Assembly (NCBI GenBank): GCA_009797885.1
Contig: WNKP01000002.1
Coordinates: forward strand, 372,001-436,000
From: Flavobacteriaceae bacterium GF1
Lineage (GTDB): Bacteria; Bacteroidota; Bacteroidia; Flavobacteriales; Flavobacteriaceae
Reading direction: 5' to 3'
Length of the DNA: 64,000 nt
The position numbers and the translations under genes were made by a program. The notes below the pieces were generated by a model. That model did not search any database. It saw only the letters and a program-made list of their open reading frames with translations, and was not told the DNA's origin. Positions 25,090 to 33,660 of this stretch are shown piece after piece. Numbering within the stretch: position 1 is the stretch's first letter; the number at the start of each line of letters is the position of its first letter.

Positions 25090-25730
25090 GTGGTGGCCAT
25101 GTTCTTGGTCAGTGATTTTGTTCTTTTAGTACTGGTTTTACCTCCAATATATCCGGCAAAGAGGGTCAGGCACATACCTATAAACATTAAATACGCTCCT
25201 AACCTAGGATAGGAATAGGCATCAAAATTCAGCATTTTTTTATGGCCCAACAGAGGAGGTTTGTAACTCATTGGGGTGCCATCTGGATTTTGAAGTTTCA
25301 TGATTGCATTGGGGTCCAGATTGGTCCCATAATCCACCATCCAAGCATTAAAATCATACATACCCAAGATACCCAAAATGGTCATGACCACAAACCAACC
25401 AAAAAACCAGGAAGGTCCAAGTTTATCCACGAATCCCAGAAGACCAATTAGAATACCTATTGCTGCCATTCCGCCAATGACAATCGGAAATACGGTGAAT
25501 TCCCACATATCTTCCGGCTTTGGAAGCGTTTTCATGCCGATATAGTGGTTAAGCCCATCTATGTTTTGGATATCAAACTCACTTTGACCCTGTAATCCAT
25601 CAATATGGATATTTAGACCTAAAGGTTCAGGGTATTGTGGTGCTCCAAGCTCAATGTTCCACAAGGGAAAAACAAAGAGACCCAGTAACAAAGCTGAACC
25701 TATCATCATCAACACACTTGCTTTTTTCAT
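25086..25730 (-). CDS. Membrane protein between nosZ and nosL
   Basis: 214 residues from ATG 25730 (MKKASVLMMIGSALLLGLFVFPLW). About four membrane helices, with a periplasmic segment (GLNIHIDGLQGQSEFDIQNIDGLNHYIGMKTLPKPEDMW; shown here split by function: INGLNHYIGM is the family hallmark). Proteins of this type lie between nosZ and nosL in Flavobacteriia. Its conserved His and Met residues suggest copper or cytochrome handling, but no function is established to my knowledge. Confidence 0.8.
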   Translation of the reverse strand: MKKASVLMMIGSALLLGLFVFPLWNIELGAPQYPEPLGLNIHIDGLQGQSEFDIQNIDGLNHYIGMKTLPKPEDMWEFTVFPIVIGGMAAIGILIGLLGFVDKLGPSWFFGWFVVMTILGILGMYDFNAWMVDYGTNLDPNAIMKLQNPDGTPMSYKPPLLGHKKMLNFDAYSYPRLGAYLMFIGMCLTLFAGYIGGKTSTKRTKSLTKNMATT

Positions 25731-25799
25731 TCTTTTGAATTTAAAAGCGGGCCGGGCCAATGGCACCAGACCCGCTTCTTCATTATTGGTTAGTTGTTG

Positions 25800-27761
25800 T
25801 TATTCACCACCCAATGACCATGAAAGGTCAATATTGGAATTGGCAGGGGAAACCCTTACGTACCCTTGCATTTCCTGGTGAAGGGCCGAACAAAAATCCG
25901 TACAATAAAATGGCCATACACCAACTTGTTTGGGTTCCCAAACGGAAGTCTTGGTCTGTCCGGGCATAATCAATAGCTCGGAGGTATTTTGACCAATAAT
26001 TGAGAATCCATGGGGAACATCAAAGTCCTGCTCGTGGTTTGTGATATGGAAATACACCTTATCGCCAACTTTAACACCTTCGATATTATCCGGGGTAAAA
26101 TGGCTACGGATGGTACTCATATACACATGCACCTCGTTTCCATTGCGCTCTACCCTGGCCTCAGAGGGATTGGTGACCGCATAAGGGTGTTTGTTTTCGT
26201 CCAGGCGATAGATTTTCTTGGATTTGGATGCCAATAATTCTGCCGGACATCCTGCCGCGTAGTGCGGTTCTCCATGTGTTGGGAAATCATAGATCAACTC
26301 CATTTTTTCACCTGATATATCATAAATCTGTGCGGAGTGCTCCATTTCCGGACCAGTGGGCAGATAACGATCTTTGGTGATCTTATTCATGGCCACCACA
26401 TATTTACCAAATGGTTTACGTGAGTTTCCGCCGGGAATCATTAAATGACCCACTGAATAAAATGTTGGTTTTCTATCCACTACATCCCAAGTTTCCAATC
26501 TCCATTTCACCACTTCGGAAGAAATGAAGAATGTGGTGTACGCATTTCCCCGAGCATCAAATTCGGTATGCAATGGGCCTAAACCTCCACTTTTTACAAT
26601 ACCGGCCATGACATCATCAAAACTTAAAATGGGAATGCCGTAGGCTTCACCATCAAATTTTTTGCCTTCGATGGCAGCAAGCATTTTGGTAAAGGAGTGA
26701 ACGGTCAAATCTGCCGAAAGCTTACCGGAACCAATAATGTATTCACCGGAAGGATCAACATCGCACCCGTGGGGGGATTTTGGAGTGGGTAAGAAAAACA
26801 CGGCATCCGGAACTTTGGTAGGGTCAACGGTAACGACCTCTTTTTTCATGGTTGAAGTTCCCGTATGGGTTTCATGGCTATAGACATTATGCGCATAATT
26901 GGTAGCCATTTTCTCTCCGCCACCATTATTTACATATTCCTCAATCTTTTGCCAGTTAATGGCAGCTATAAAATCCTTGTCATTTTGGGATGAGTTCACT
27001 TCCATTAAGGTATTTGCCTCCTCCGTATTGTAGGTGCTAAAGAAGTGCCATCCATGTGATTTTCCACGACCGGGGTGGGAAAGGTCGTAATTGAACCCTG
27101 GCATCAATACCTGAAATTTCAAATCCAGACGTCCGGTTTCTGGATCTACACTTATAAAACTAAGTGCTCCTTTAAAGTTCCCCTTGTACTGATCAATGGG
27201 CATGTCCCGTTGTGGAACGGGCACCGCGAAGCGCGTCCCCGCAATGACATACTCCGTATTTTCAGTAATGAATGCCGAACTATGGTTACCGGCACTGTTG
27301 GGTATTTCAATAATTTCCTCGGTTTCAAAAGTTTCCAAACTTATACGGGCGATACGTGGGGTATTGTTACCATTTACAAAAACCCATCGGCCATCCAACT
27401 CCCCGTTGGTTTGGGAAATATCGGGATGGTGCAAATCGTCCCAAGGCACAAACCCAAAAGAGGTGTTCAACATGGGTTTGGTCTCTTCAGAATATCCATA
27501 TCCCGAGGTTGGGAACTGGGAGAACACTGGAATTTCCTTGAACATACGTCCAGAGGGGAGTCCATAAACCGTCAAGTTTCCGCTATATCCCCCTGAAAGG
27601 AATGCATAGAACTCGTCTTGTTCACCTGGTGCCACATACACCTTTTCGGCGGCGGATGATGCCAGGGCACCACTAGTATTTGGACCAGCGGCCTGATTAC
27701 AGCCCATATAAAGTAGGGTTGCACCCAAAAGACCGCCAATAACATAATAGATTTTTTTCAT
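25800..27761 (-). CDS. nosZ: Nitrous oxide reductase, Sec-type clade II
   Basis: 653 residues. The N terminus is a Sec lipoprotein-type signal (LLYMGC, C21), not a Tat signal, which places it with clade II. The seven-bladed propeller holds CuZ histidines (WDDLHHPD, SPHGCDVDPSG, GEPHYAAGCP). The C-terminal cupredoxin domain has the CuA motif CTDFCSALHQEM at about residues 617-628. It reduces N2O to N2 in the periplasm. No nitrite or NO reductase gene is in the window. Confidence 0.97.
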   Translation of the reverse strand: MKKIYYVIGGLLGATLLYMGCNQAAGPNTSGALASSAAEKVYVAPGEQDEFYAFLSGGYSGNLTVYGLPSGRMFKEIPVFSQFPTSGYGYSEETKPMLNTSFGFVPWDDLHHPDISQTNGELDGRWVFVNGNNTPRIARISLETFETEEIIEIPNSAGNHSSAFITENTEYVIAGTRFAVPVPQRDMPIDQYKGNFKGALSFISVDPETGRLDLKFQVLMPGFNYDLSHPGRGKSHGWHFFSTYNTEEANTLMEVNSSQNDKDFIAAINWQKIEEYVNNGGGEKMATNYAHNVYSHETHTGTSTMKKEVVTVDPTKVPDAVFFLPTPKSPHGCDVDPSGEYIIGSGKLSADLTVHSFTKMLAAIEGKKFDGEAYGIPILSFDDVMAGIVKSGGLGPLHTEFDARGNAYTTFFISSEVVKWRLETWDVVDRKPTFYSVGHLMIPGGNSRKPFGKYVVAMNKITKDRYLPTGPEMEHSAQIYDISGEKMELIYDFPTHGEPHYAAGCPAELLASKSKKIYRLDENKHPYAVTNPSEARVERNGNEVHVYMSTIRSHFTPDNIEGVKVGDKVYFHITNHEQDFDVPHGFSIIGQNTSELLIMPGQTKTSVWEPKQVGVWPFYCTDFCSALHQEMQGYVRVSPANSNIDLSWSLGGE

Positions 27762-27792
27762 TGTCTTGTTGTATTTATTGGTATTCAGCTTT

Positions 27793-28380
27793 TTACTCTT
27801 CGGAAGGTGGTAGGATAACCTTATCCACTACGTGTACAATTCCATTTCCGGCACTAACACTGCCAAGAATTTTGGCCCCACCCACATAAACGTCTTCACC
27901 TTTGACCTCAATCAGTGCATCCTGGCCATTGGCTTGCCCAAGCTTTTTGAACTTTTTCAAAAAATCCTTTGAATAGTTGCCCGGGGTTACATGATGCTTT
28001 AAAATGTTGGCCAGAGCATCCTTGTTTTCAGGTTTTAAAAGGTTTTCCACCGTTCCTTCGGGCAGGGCGGCAAAGGCATCATTGGTCGGTGCAAACACCA
28101 TTAAGGGTCCGGCATTAACAAGGGCATTCTCCAGATCGGCAGCTTGCACGGCAGCCACCAAAGTAGTATGGTCCTGTGAACCAATGGCTATTTGCAGGAC
28201 ATTGGGAGTCGATTCATCGTTCTCTATAAATGCCTGCCCCTGTTCTTTTTTGGTTTCTATGCCAACGCCCTCCGTTGAATTGGAGGATTTATCGGTCTTG
28301 TTTGCGGAATTACAACCCACTGCCAAAAAAAGCAGTAGCAGCGGATAAACCAAAAATTTAAGTCGGGTTGTTGCTTTCAT
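27793..28380 (-). CDS. Fasciclin (FAS1) domain lipoprotein in the nos operon
   Basis: 195 residues. Lipobox LAVGC (C23), a Ser/Thr-rich linker, then one FAS1 domain: LVAAVQAADLENALVNAGPLM, FAPTNDAFAALPEGTVENLL, LANILKHHVTPGNY and NGIVHVVDKVILPP. FAS1 domains usually mediate adhesion, but here the gene is between nosZ and a cytochrome c in one operon, suggesting a periplasmic partner of N2O reductase. Confidence 0.9.
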   Translation of the reverse strand: MKATTRLKFLVYPLLLLFLAVGCNSANKTDKSSNSTEGVGIETKKEQGQAFIENDESTPNVLQIAIGSQDHTTLVAAVQAADLENALVNAGPLMVFAPTNDAFAALPEGTVENLLKPENKDALANILKHHVTPGNYSKDFLKKFKKLGQANGQDALIEVKGEDVYVGGAKILGSVSAGNGIVHVVDKVILPPSEE

Positions 28381-28392
28381 ATGATAAAAAAT

Positions 28393-28899
28393 TTAGAGTG
28401 TTCTAAAATATTCCAGGAGGGAACGGGTCTGTTCCACGGTAAGGTTTTGGTTGGACATGGCGGCACCGTTGAACTCCACCAACAAATCCTTGGCACAACG
28501 GTCCTCCTCAACCATGAGTTGGGGATCCAAAATCATGTTCATTACCCATTCAGGACTCCTACGTTCCAAAATGCCCTGCATTTTTGGACCAATAAAACGC
28601 TTGTCCGTTCTATGACAGGCCGTACAATTGGTCTTGAAGAGTTCGCTGCCCGCATTTGCCATGGCCTGGTCTATTTCGGGGTCCAAGGTAATGTCCTTGA
28701 TCTGTCCTACCCCTTTGTTGTCGAGGGTTATGCGTTGGGAGGCAGGAACATCGTTGGTTTCAGGAGTACTTTGTTCTACTTTTTCGGGAGATTTTTTCCT
28801 ATTTACACTAAAACCCTCTTCCTTTTTTTCCGTTTTGCCCCCGCATCCAACAAGAATTAGAGCAAACAAGCATGTTAAAATTGAGATATTGATTTTCAT
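28393..28899 (-). CDS. Mono-haem cytochrome c lipoprotein, first gene of nos operon
   Basis: 168 residues. Lipobox LVGC (C19), then a linker and a class I cytochrome c domain with CTACH near residue 92 and distal Met in MQGILERRSPEWV. It likely feeds electrons to NosZ. As first gene after an FNR-like site it defines the nos transcription unit: cytochrome, FAS1, nosZ, membrane protein, nosL, cupin, nosD, nosF, nosY. Confidence 0.93.
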   Translation of the reverse strand: MKINISILTCLFALILVGCGGKTEKKEEGFSVNRKKSPEKVEQSTPETNDVPASQRITLDNKGVGQIKDITLDPEIDQAMANAGSELFKTNCTACHRTDKRFIGPKMQGILERRSPEWVMNMILDPQLMVEEDRCAKDLLVEFNGAAMSNQNLTVEQTRSLLEYFRTL

Positions 28900-28922
28900 G
28901 GGCAGGATTTTTAAGAATTGCC

Positions 28923-28966
28923 CAAAAATAATGGTGGTTATTTATGAAAAATATGATTTATGTCAT
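28923..28966 (-). promoter_or_regulatory. FNR-like site plus -7 box, nos operon promoter
   Basis: Inverted repeat ATGATTTATGTCAT (28953-28966) with minus-strand -7 box TATTTTTG (28923-28930), centre to box end 36.5 bp. The divergent Rrf2 gene is served by a separate -7 box 42.5 bp on the other side. Confidence 0.8.
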
Positions 28967-28994
28967 ATAAAGGATAAAAATGTCTTTTAATCTT

Positions 28995-29002
28995 TACATT
29001 TG
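28995..29002 (+). promoter_or_regulatory. -7 box of the Rrf2 gene
   Basis: TACATTTG, a perfect TAnnTTTG box, 12 bp upstream of the Rrf2 ATG (29014). The FNR-like site in the same gap is 6 bp too far for class II activation in this direction. Confidence 0.6.
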
Positions 29003-29013
29003 GAAAAAGTGCT

Positions 29014-29445
29014 ATGCTCTCTAATTCTTCCAAATATGCCCTAAAGGGTGTTTTATACCTAGCGGTCAATGCAAGCGAATCCAACAAAATTCTTGCAAAG
29101 GACGTTGCAAAACCGATTAATGCCCCTGTCGCATACACGGCCAAGTTGCTTCAGGAATTGGGAAGACATGGGATTGTTTCTTCGGTCAAAGGGCCATATG
29201 GTGGTTTTTATTTGACCGAAGAAAATATGGAAACCCGATTGATCAAAATTGTTGACGTAATCGATGGGGAACAACGCCTGCGATCCTGTATGTTGAGTAT
29301 ATCGGAATGCGATGATGACAATCCATGCCCCCTTCATCATTTGATTGGGGATATAAAGAACACCTTTATCAAGAATTTGGAGGAGACTACAATTTCCCAA
29401 ATGGTTGCCGAGATAGGCAAAGGAAAATGCGTATTGCCGTTATAG
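29014..29445 (+). CDS. Rrf2-family Fe-S regulator (NsrR/IscR-like)
   Basis: 143 residues. N-terminal winged helix (MLSNSSKYALKGVLYLAVNA; SVKGPYGGFYLT) and three cysteines C92, C99 and C105 (RSCMLSISECDDDNPCPLHHL region), spaced like the cluster ligands of IscR and NsrR. Being divergent from the nos operon, a nitric oxide or redox sensor of the NsrR type is the likely role, as NO damages these pathways; iron-sulfur status is the alternative. Confidence 0.88.
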   Translation: MLSNSSKYALKGVLYLAVNASESNKILAKDVAKPINAPVAYTAKLLQELGRHGIVSSVKGPYGGFYLTEENMETRLIKIVDVIDGEQRLRSCMLSISECDDDNPCPLHHLIGDIKNTFIKNLEETTISQMVAEIGKGKCVLPL

Positions 29446-29503
29446 TATTAAAACAACCTTACTATTCCACAGTTGATGCGGAATCCCATGCTATTTACTG
29501 TCC

Positions 29504-29581
29504 AAATGGATTCCCGTCTTGCCTTCGACCCTCCGTCCGCTCGAAGCATTCAGGCAGGTGTTTAGGGCAACGTAGGAATGA
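29504..29581. repeat. GTCATTCC/GGATTCCC-type palindromic repeat
   Basis: The stretch starts GGATTCCCGTCTTGCCTTCG and ends GTAGGAATGAC, with complementary inner segments (CTTCGA / TCGAAG; GCCT / AGGC). Repeats of this general sort, with TCATTCC and GGAATCC ends, are scattered in many bacterial genomes. Confidence 0.5.
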
Positions 29582-29882
29582 CAACTTATCGGTTTACACG
29601 GAATTTCATTGTTTGTTTGGAACTATGGACTTCAAATCCAAAGTGGTTTATTCTGAAACCTAACCCCCCACATTTTCTAGTTGTAGTTTATTCAATTATT
29701 CCAATGTTCGCCTGTTTGGATTCCAAAAAAGACAAGCATAGGGCAACTATTAGAGAAGTTGATAATTAGACTGCTATAACCAGTTCCCGGCACCTATCGG
29801 ATGAGTGTAGTTGTGAAGGTGGTCAATAAATGTGCCCGCGCCAATTGTGCGCAACATTGTTGGCAGCCAATGGTGATGGCAC

Positions 29883-29933
29883 AAAAACCAGACCTTTTGA
29901 AATAAGGAGTATTTTTCAAAGGATCTGGTTTTG
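29883..29933 (-). terminator. Terminator of the copper receptor operon
   Basis: Long stem: AAAACCAGACC-TTTTGAAA and its complement TTTCAAAGGATCTGGTTTT around a short loop. On the minus strand it is followed by TTTTTGTG. It lies 20 bp beyond the receptor stop codon. Confidence 0.75.
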
Positions 29934-29954
29934 TTTATAAGGCATGTGCCCTTG

Positions 29955-32219
29955 CTAAAAAACAAAATTTAAGGACGCAAAGGCGTTACGTCCGGGAGCA
30001 AAAATGGGGATGTTGTTTCCCCTTACGGATCGATTTAAATGTTCGTAATAGTTTTCGTCAAAAATATTGTTCACACCTGCCGTGAGTCGAGCCGCCTTTG
30101 TCAATTGATATGCCAATTGCACATTCAGTAAAGAAAAGGAAGGGGTTTCCGTTTCTCCAAACTCTGTGGATATCCGCGACTGACGTAGGACATGTCTGAA
30201 GGTAAGTTCGGGTTTTAGTTTACCATCAAAATAGTCTCCGATCAACACATATCTAAAATCCAAGGGGGCAATTTCCGGCAATGGCTCATCACGTTCCAAA
30301 TCCTGGGCATAGGTATAGGCCATACCCACCTGGTGTTGAAGGCCGACCAACAATTGTTGTTTCCAATTAATTTCAACCCCGGTCTTAAATGCATCCTCGA
30401 TATTCACAAATTTCCTGACACCGGGACTATTGGGTAGTCTTGGTGATAGATCGGGATCAATAAAAGAAGATATAAAGTCCTGTAAATACCCGGCAAATAG
30501 GTCCACTCCCAGATTGCTATGGGTACCCGTCCACTGAAAGGAAAGATCCAGCTGATTATTGACTTCGGGATCAAGTTGGGGATTGCCCAATAGTTCGAAG
30601 GGATCTTGGCCTACCGGAAAATAATTAATGAAGCGTTCCGTGAGGCCCGCGCTGCGTTGTGCACGTCCCAACCAAAGTCCCATAACCAAATCTTTCCCAA
30701 TAGTTGTAGTGGCCCCCAGGCTAAAACTTGGATTAAATTGGGTGATCTGCGCATCTCCATTGACCTCGGCAAATTCATCGGCGGGATCATTGGTATTGGC
30801 GCTATTCACTTCCAATCGTGTGGAAAAAACGAATTGGATGGTTTTTGGTTTAAAATGGTATTCGGCAAAAACACTGCTTTTTGTAATAAAGCCATCTTGC
30901 CAAGCATTATCTTCAAAGGTACGTCCGGCATTGGGACCCATCAAGAATTCACGAACCCTTATACCTTCTGCGCCTTCACGCCTGAAATCGGCCCCTGCAA
31001 AAAGGTTCGATTTTTCAAAATCCCAGATACCTTCGGTCCTGCCTCCATAATTATAGGTTGTGGCATTGGTTTCGGCATTCAGCATTCTGGGATCAAGAGG
31101 TTTAAGGAGATTGTCCATCAAATGATCTACAAATGAGGCAAAGACCGTGGTGTTCCAGGAACTCAAGCTTCTGTTGTCAAAAGTAACATCATGTCTGGCA
31201 TTGAACAGCCAAGTGTCGTCGGTCCTCAGGTCCATGGGCAACGCTGGAAAATCGGCATCCCTCGCTATATTATAAATTGCCGATAACCGTAATTGATGGT
31301 CATCGGAGATGTTGAACCCTAGATTGGTGCCAAAACTACCACGGTTAAAATCCGCTGCTACTTCCTGACCGTTACCGGAAGTATAATCGTTGCCCTGGGA
31401 CCACGAACCAAATAGAGCGATATCGTGATTTTCCCCGCTAAAACCTAATTTCCCCTCGTTTCTGAGAACTGTACCATTGCCCTCATATCCGCTGGACACG
31501 CGACCATAGAGTTCATCTTCTTCCGTGAAACGTAGCTTGGTGGGAATAAAGTTTATGGTAGCCCCAAATCCTGTCCCAAACCTAAGGGCGTGGGGACCTT
31601 TGAGTACTTCTATGCGATCTAACATGTTTGGTGCCATTTGACTTGTAGGGGGATCCATGCGGTTTGGACAGGCCGCCGTTGCACCCTGGGCCCCATTGAG
31701 CACTATATTTAATTGATCATATTTAAAACCCCTAAAAACAGGGTCAAAGCCATAGTTACCCCCCTTGCGAATACTATTTAAGGCAGGGTTTTGATTCAAT
31801 ACGGACGCACCGTCGTGGGCCAATTGTTCCTGGTAGTCCAATTTTACTTTGTCCGCAGGTTTTTCATTGGGCCTTAGGGCAATTACCGTTACCGGATATA
31901 GATTTACCGTAATACTTTGTTGGTAAAGCACCTTTTCACGGATCATTTTCAAAACCGCATCATTATCCAATATCCATTTTCCATAATTGATATGTGATAA
32001 GTACAGGGTTCCTCCTTCATTGTAGGCAAATTGAAAATTCCCGTTTTCATCCGTTGTTCCGTTTTGTTGGCCGTATTCAAAGGTTGCCCCTACAATGGGC
32101 ATGGCATTGTCCTTGTCCAACAATTTTATGGTCTTGGTTTCTTGGGCCATGGATAAAAGCCCCATGTTGTAAATAAGGGCAACCAACAGCCCTTTGCAAA
32201 CTGATTGTATAAAATTCAT
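29955..32219 (-). CDS. TonB-dependent receptor, probable copper (OprC/NosA-like)
   Basis: 754 residues. Signal peptide (1-25), carboxypeptidase-like domain (26-110), plug with DRIEVLKGPHALRFGTGFGA, then a 22-strand barrel ending NAFASLNFVF. The plug carries CPNRMDPP (C184, M188) and the barrel carries HLM (H366, M368). These match the CxxxM and HxM copper ligands of OprC, with the same spacing between them. It should bring copper across the outer membrane for NosZ and the cbb3 oxidase. The FNR-like promoter of the upstream gene presumably drives it. Confidence 0.9.
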   Translation of the reverse strand: MNFIQSVCKGLLVALIYNMGLLSMAQETKTIKLLDKDNAMPIVGATFEYGQQNGTTDENGNFQFAYNEGGTLYLSHINYGKWILDNDAVLKMIREKVLYQQSITVNLYPVTVIALRPNEKPADKVKLDYQEQLAHDGASVLNQNPALNSIRKGGNYGFDPVFRGFKYDQLNIVLNGAQGATAACPNRMDPPTSQMAPNMLDRIEVLKGPHALRFGTGFGATINFIPTKLRFTEEDELYGRVSSGYEGNGTVLRNEGKLGFSGENHDIALFGSWSQGNDYTSGNGQEVAADFNRGSFGTNLGFNISDDHQLRLSAIYNIARDADFPALPMDLRTDDTWLFNARHDVTFDNRSLSSWNTTVFASFVDHLMDNLLKPLDPRMLNAETNATTYNYGGRTEGIWDFEKSNLFAGADFRREGAEGIRVREFLMGPNAGRTFEDNAWQDGFITKSSVFAEYHFKPKTIQFVFSTRLEVNSANTNDPADEFAEVNGDAQITQFNPSFSLGATTTIGKDLVMGLWLGRAQRSAGLTERFINYFPVGQDPFELLGNPQLDPEVNNQLDLSFQWTGTHSNLGVDLFAGYLQDFISSFIDPDLSPRLPNSPGVRKFVNIEDAFKTGVEINWKQQLLVGLQHQVGMAYTYAQDLERDEPLPEIAPLDFRYVLIGDYFDGKLKPELTFRHVLRQSRISTEFGETETPSFSLLNVQLAYQLTKAARLTAGVNNIFDENYYEHLNRSVRGNNIPIFAPGRNAFASLNFVF

Positions 32220-32298
32220 GATTGTTATTTGATAATTCGACTGTTCCGAGTAGTTTAGGCTTAATGTCGCCTAAGGGATTGGTACCGGGTTTCGGTTT

Positions 32299-32661
32299 TT
32301 AGGACAGCTCAGGGGGATGAATTATCTTGAAAGCAAGAAGAAGGGCGTGCAAGTTTTGCGAAAATCCAATTGGATTGTTCTTATGATGGGCCCTTATTTC
32401 AAAATCAATGGAATTGGAAGTGCTACCAATTGGCAATAGCAATGGGATTTCCAGCATTTGTAGTTCACCAAATGGATTCTTGTGATGGTTTCTGGATTCT
32501 TCGGCCAACATTTTGGATAAATAGCATTTGCCATCGCATTCCAGTTGGGGCCTGTTTTTGTTTTCGCAAAGGTTGGTGACGATATAATTGTAATTGATAA
32601 TGTATTCGGCTACGGGCCATAATGGTTTTACCATCATGATAAAAATGAGCGGTATGGCCAT
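32299..32661 (-). CDS. Small membrane protein with CDGKCYL motif, before copper receptor
   Basis: 120 residues from ATG 32661. The first in-frame GTG (32673) would lie at the predicted transcript start (about 32674), so the ATG is preferred. One N-terminal helix, then LECDGKCYLSKML, a CxxxC motif that recurs in small Flavobacteriia proteins next to receptors, and a His-containing tail (HHKNPF, AHHKNN). The Cys and His residues suggest metal binding, most likely copper given the neighbouring receptor. Function is not established. Confidence 0.75.
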   Translation of the reverse strand: MAIPLIFIMMVKPLWPVAEYIINYNYIVTNLCENKNRPQLECDGKCYLSKMLAEESRNHHKNPFGELQMLEIPLLLPIGSTSNSIDFEIRAHHKNNPIGFSQNLHALLLAFKIIHPPELS

Positions 32662-32677
32662 AAGCTGTTTCACGCTT

Positions 32678-32721
32678 CAAAAGTAGGGGGTATGCGGAAG
32701 GGAAAAACTGACTTTTATCAT
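32678..32721 (-). promoter_or_regulatory. FNR-like site plus -7 box, copper receptor operon promoter
   Basis: Inverted repeat CTGACTTTTATCAT (32708-32721) with perfect minus-strand -7 box TACTTTTG (32678-32685), centre to box end 36.5 bp. Confidence 0.8.
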
Positions 32722-32740
32722 ATAAAAGATAAAAATATCC

Positions 32741-32787
32741 TTTTTTAGAAGACCCTTGCTGTCATGACAGCAAGGGTCCTAAAAATA
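32741..32787. terminator. Perfect hairpin terminator between usp and copper operons
   Basis: GACCCTTGCTGTC-AT-GACAGCAAGGGTC (32751-32778) is a perfect palindrome flanked by TTTTTTAG and CTAAAAA. It ends the minus-strand hemN-usp operon just before the copper operon promoter and would work in both directions. Confidence 0.85.
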
Positions 32788-32801
32788 CTCAGTTTAGTTA
32801 G

Positions 32802-33623
32802 TTATAGTTTAAAGGTAACCACAGGTATTTTACTGTGGTTGGCAATATCCTCTCCAATACTTCCCATAAAGAAGTGGGAAAGTCCCTGCCTTCCGTGCGT
32901 GGGTATACCAATTAAATCGGCGGCATTGGACTCAGCATAATTCAGGACGCCTTTTTCAACGCTGTAATCGTTATAGATATCGACTTCCAATCCCAACATG
33001 GCGATATTCAAAAATTTGGAAATACGGCTGTAGGCATCTTCCGTACTTAGAAAGGCATCCGCGGGTGTATTGATGTATACCAGTTTAAGTTCTGCACCCA
33101 GTAATTTGGCAAATTCAACGGCCTTTTTCACTGCCGGTACACTTTCTTCCTTAAAATCACTAGCGAAAATAAAGCGTTCGGCCTTGAAGTTTTCCACTTC
33201 TCCCTTAACTACCAAAACCGGGATTTCGGAGCTGCGCACCACGCGTTCCGTATTGGAGCCAATAAATAGTTCCTGAAGGCCATCCGTACCATGCGATCCC
33301 ATCACTATTAGATCAATTTCGTGCTTTTCGGCCACGTTGTTGATTTCACTAAGTACCTTATAGTGCTTAATGATCGGAGTGACGTTTACATCCTTTAAAT
33401 AGTCTTTTGCCAGAAACTCCGAAAAACGTTTTTCCGTAAGCTTCATTAAGTGGACAATATGCTCTTGGGGCAAATATTCGCCACTGCTCATAATAGCAGG
33501 GGAAAGTTCCAGCATATGGAGTACAAACAGCTCCGAATCGATTTTTTTGGCCAAGTTGGCCGCTACTTTTAGGGCAACTTCGGATTGTTCCGAAAAATCT
33601 ATGGGTACAATTATACTTTTCAT
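32802..33623 (-). CDS. Universal stress protein, tandem UspA domains
   Basis: 273 residues. Domain 1 starts MKSIIVPIDFSEQSEVALKVAA and carries GSHGTDGLQELFIGSNTE, the nucleotide-binding motif. Domain 2 keeps THGRQGLSHFFMGSIGED near the C terminus, so both halves may bind nucleotide. It lies 37 bp after hemN in one transcript, which explains low-oxygen control through the hemN promoter. Confidence 0.95.
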   Translation of the reverse strand: MKSIIVPIDFSEQSEVALKVAANLAKKIDSELFVLHMLELSPAIMSSGEYLPQEHIVHLMKLTEKRFSEFLAKDYLKDVNVTPIIKHYKVLSEINNVAEKHEIDLIVMGSHGTDGLQELFIGSNTERVVRSSEIPVLVVKGEVENFKAERFIFASDFKEESVPAVKKAVEFAKLLGAELKLVYINTPADAFLSTEDAYSRISKFLNIAMLGLEVDIYNDYSVEKGVLNYAESNAADLIGIPTHGRQGLSHFFMGSIGEDIANHSKIPVVTFKL

Positions 33624-33660
33624 TTTTATAAGATTTAGGACCTGTCAATGGACAGGTGGA

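Larger units (their letters stand above)
29446..29954. other. Intergenic gap with repeat and terminator
   Basis: No supported gene in 509 bp. It contains a palindromic repeat around 29504-29581 and a strong hairpin at 29883-29933. A minus-strand reading ending at 29774 shows GAGTFIDHLHNYTHPIGAGNWL-like sequence, but has no start and I do not recognise a protein; it may be a decayed remnant. Confidence 0.5.

Noticed and set aside
29774-29965. Minus-strand reading ending DHLHNYTHPIGAGNWL-like
   Set aside because: Its only Met lies inside the copper receptor gene, no family is recognised, and a terminator hairpin falls within it. It may be a decayed gene, but I cannot support it.
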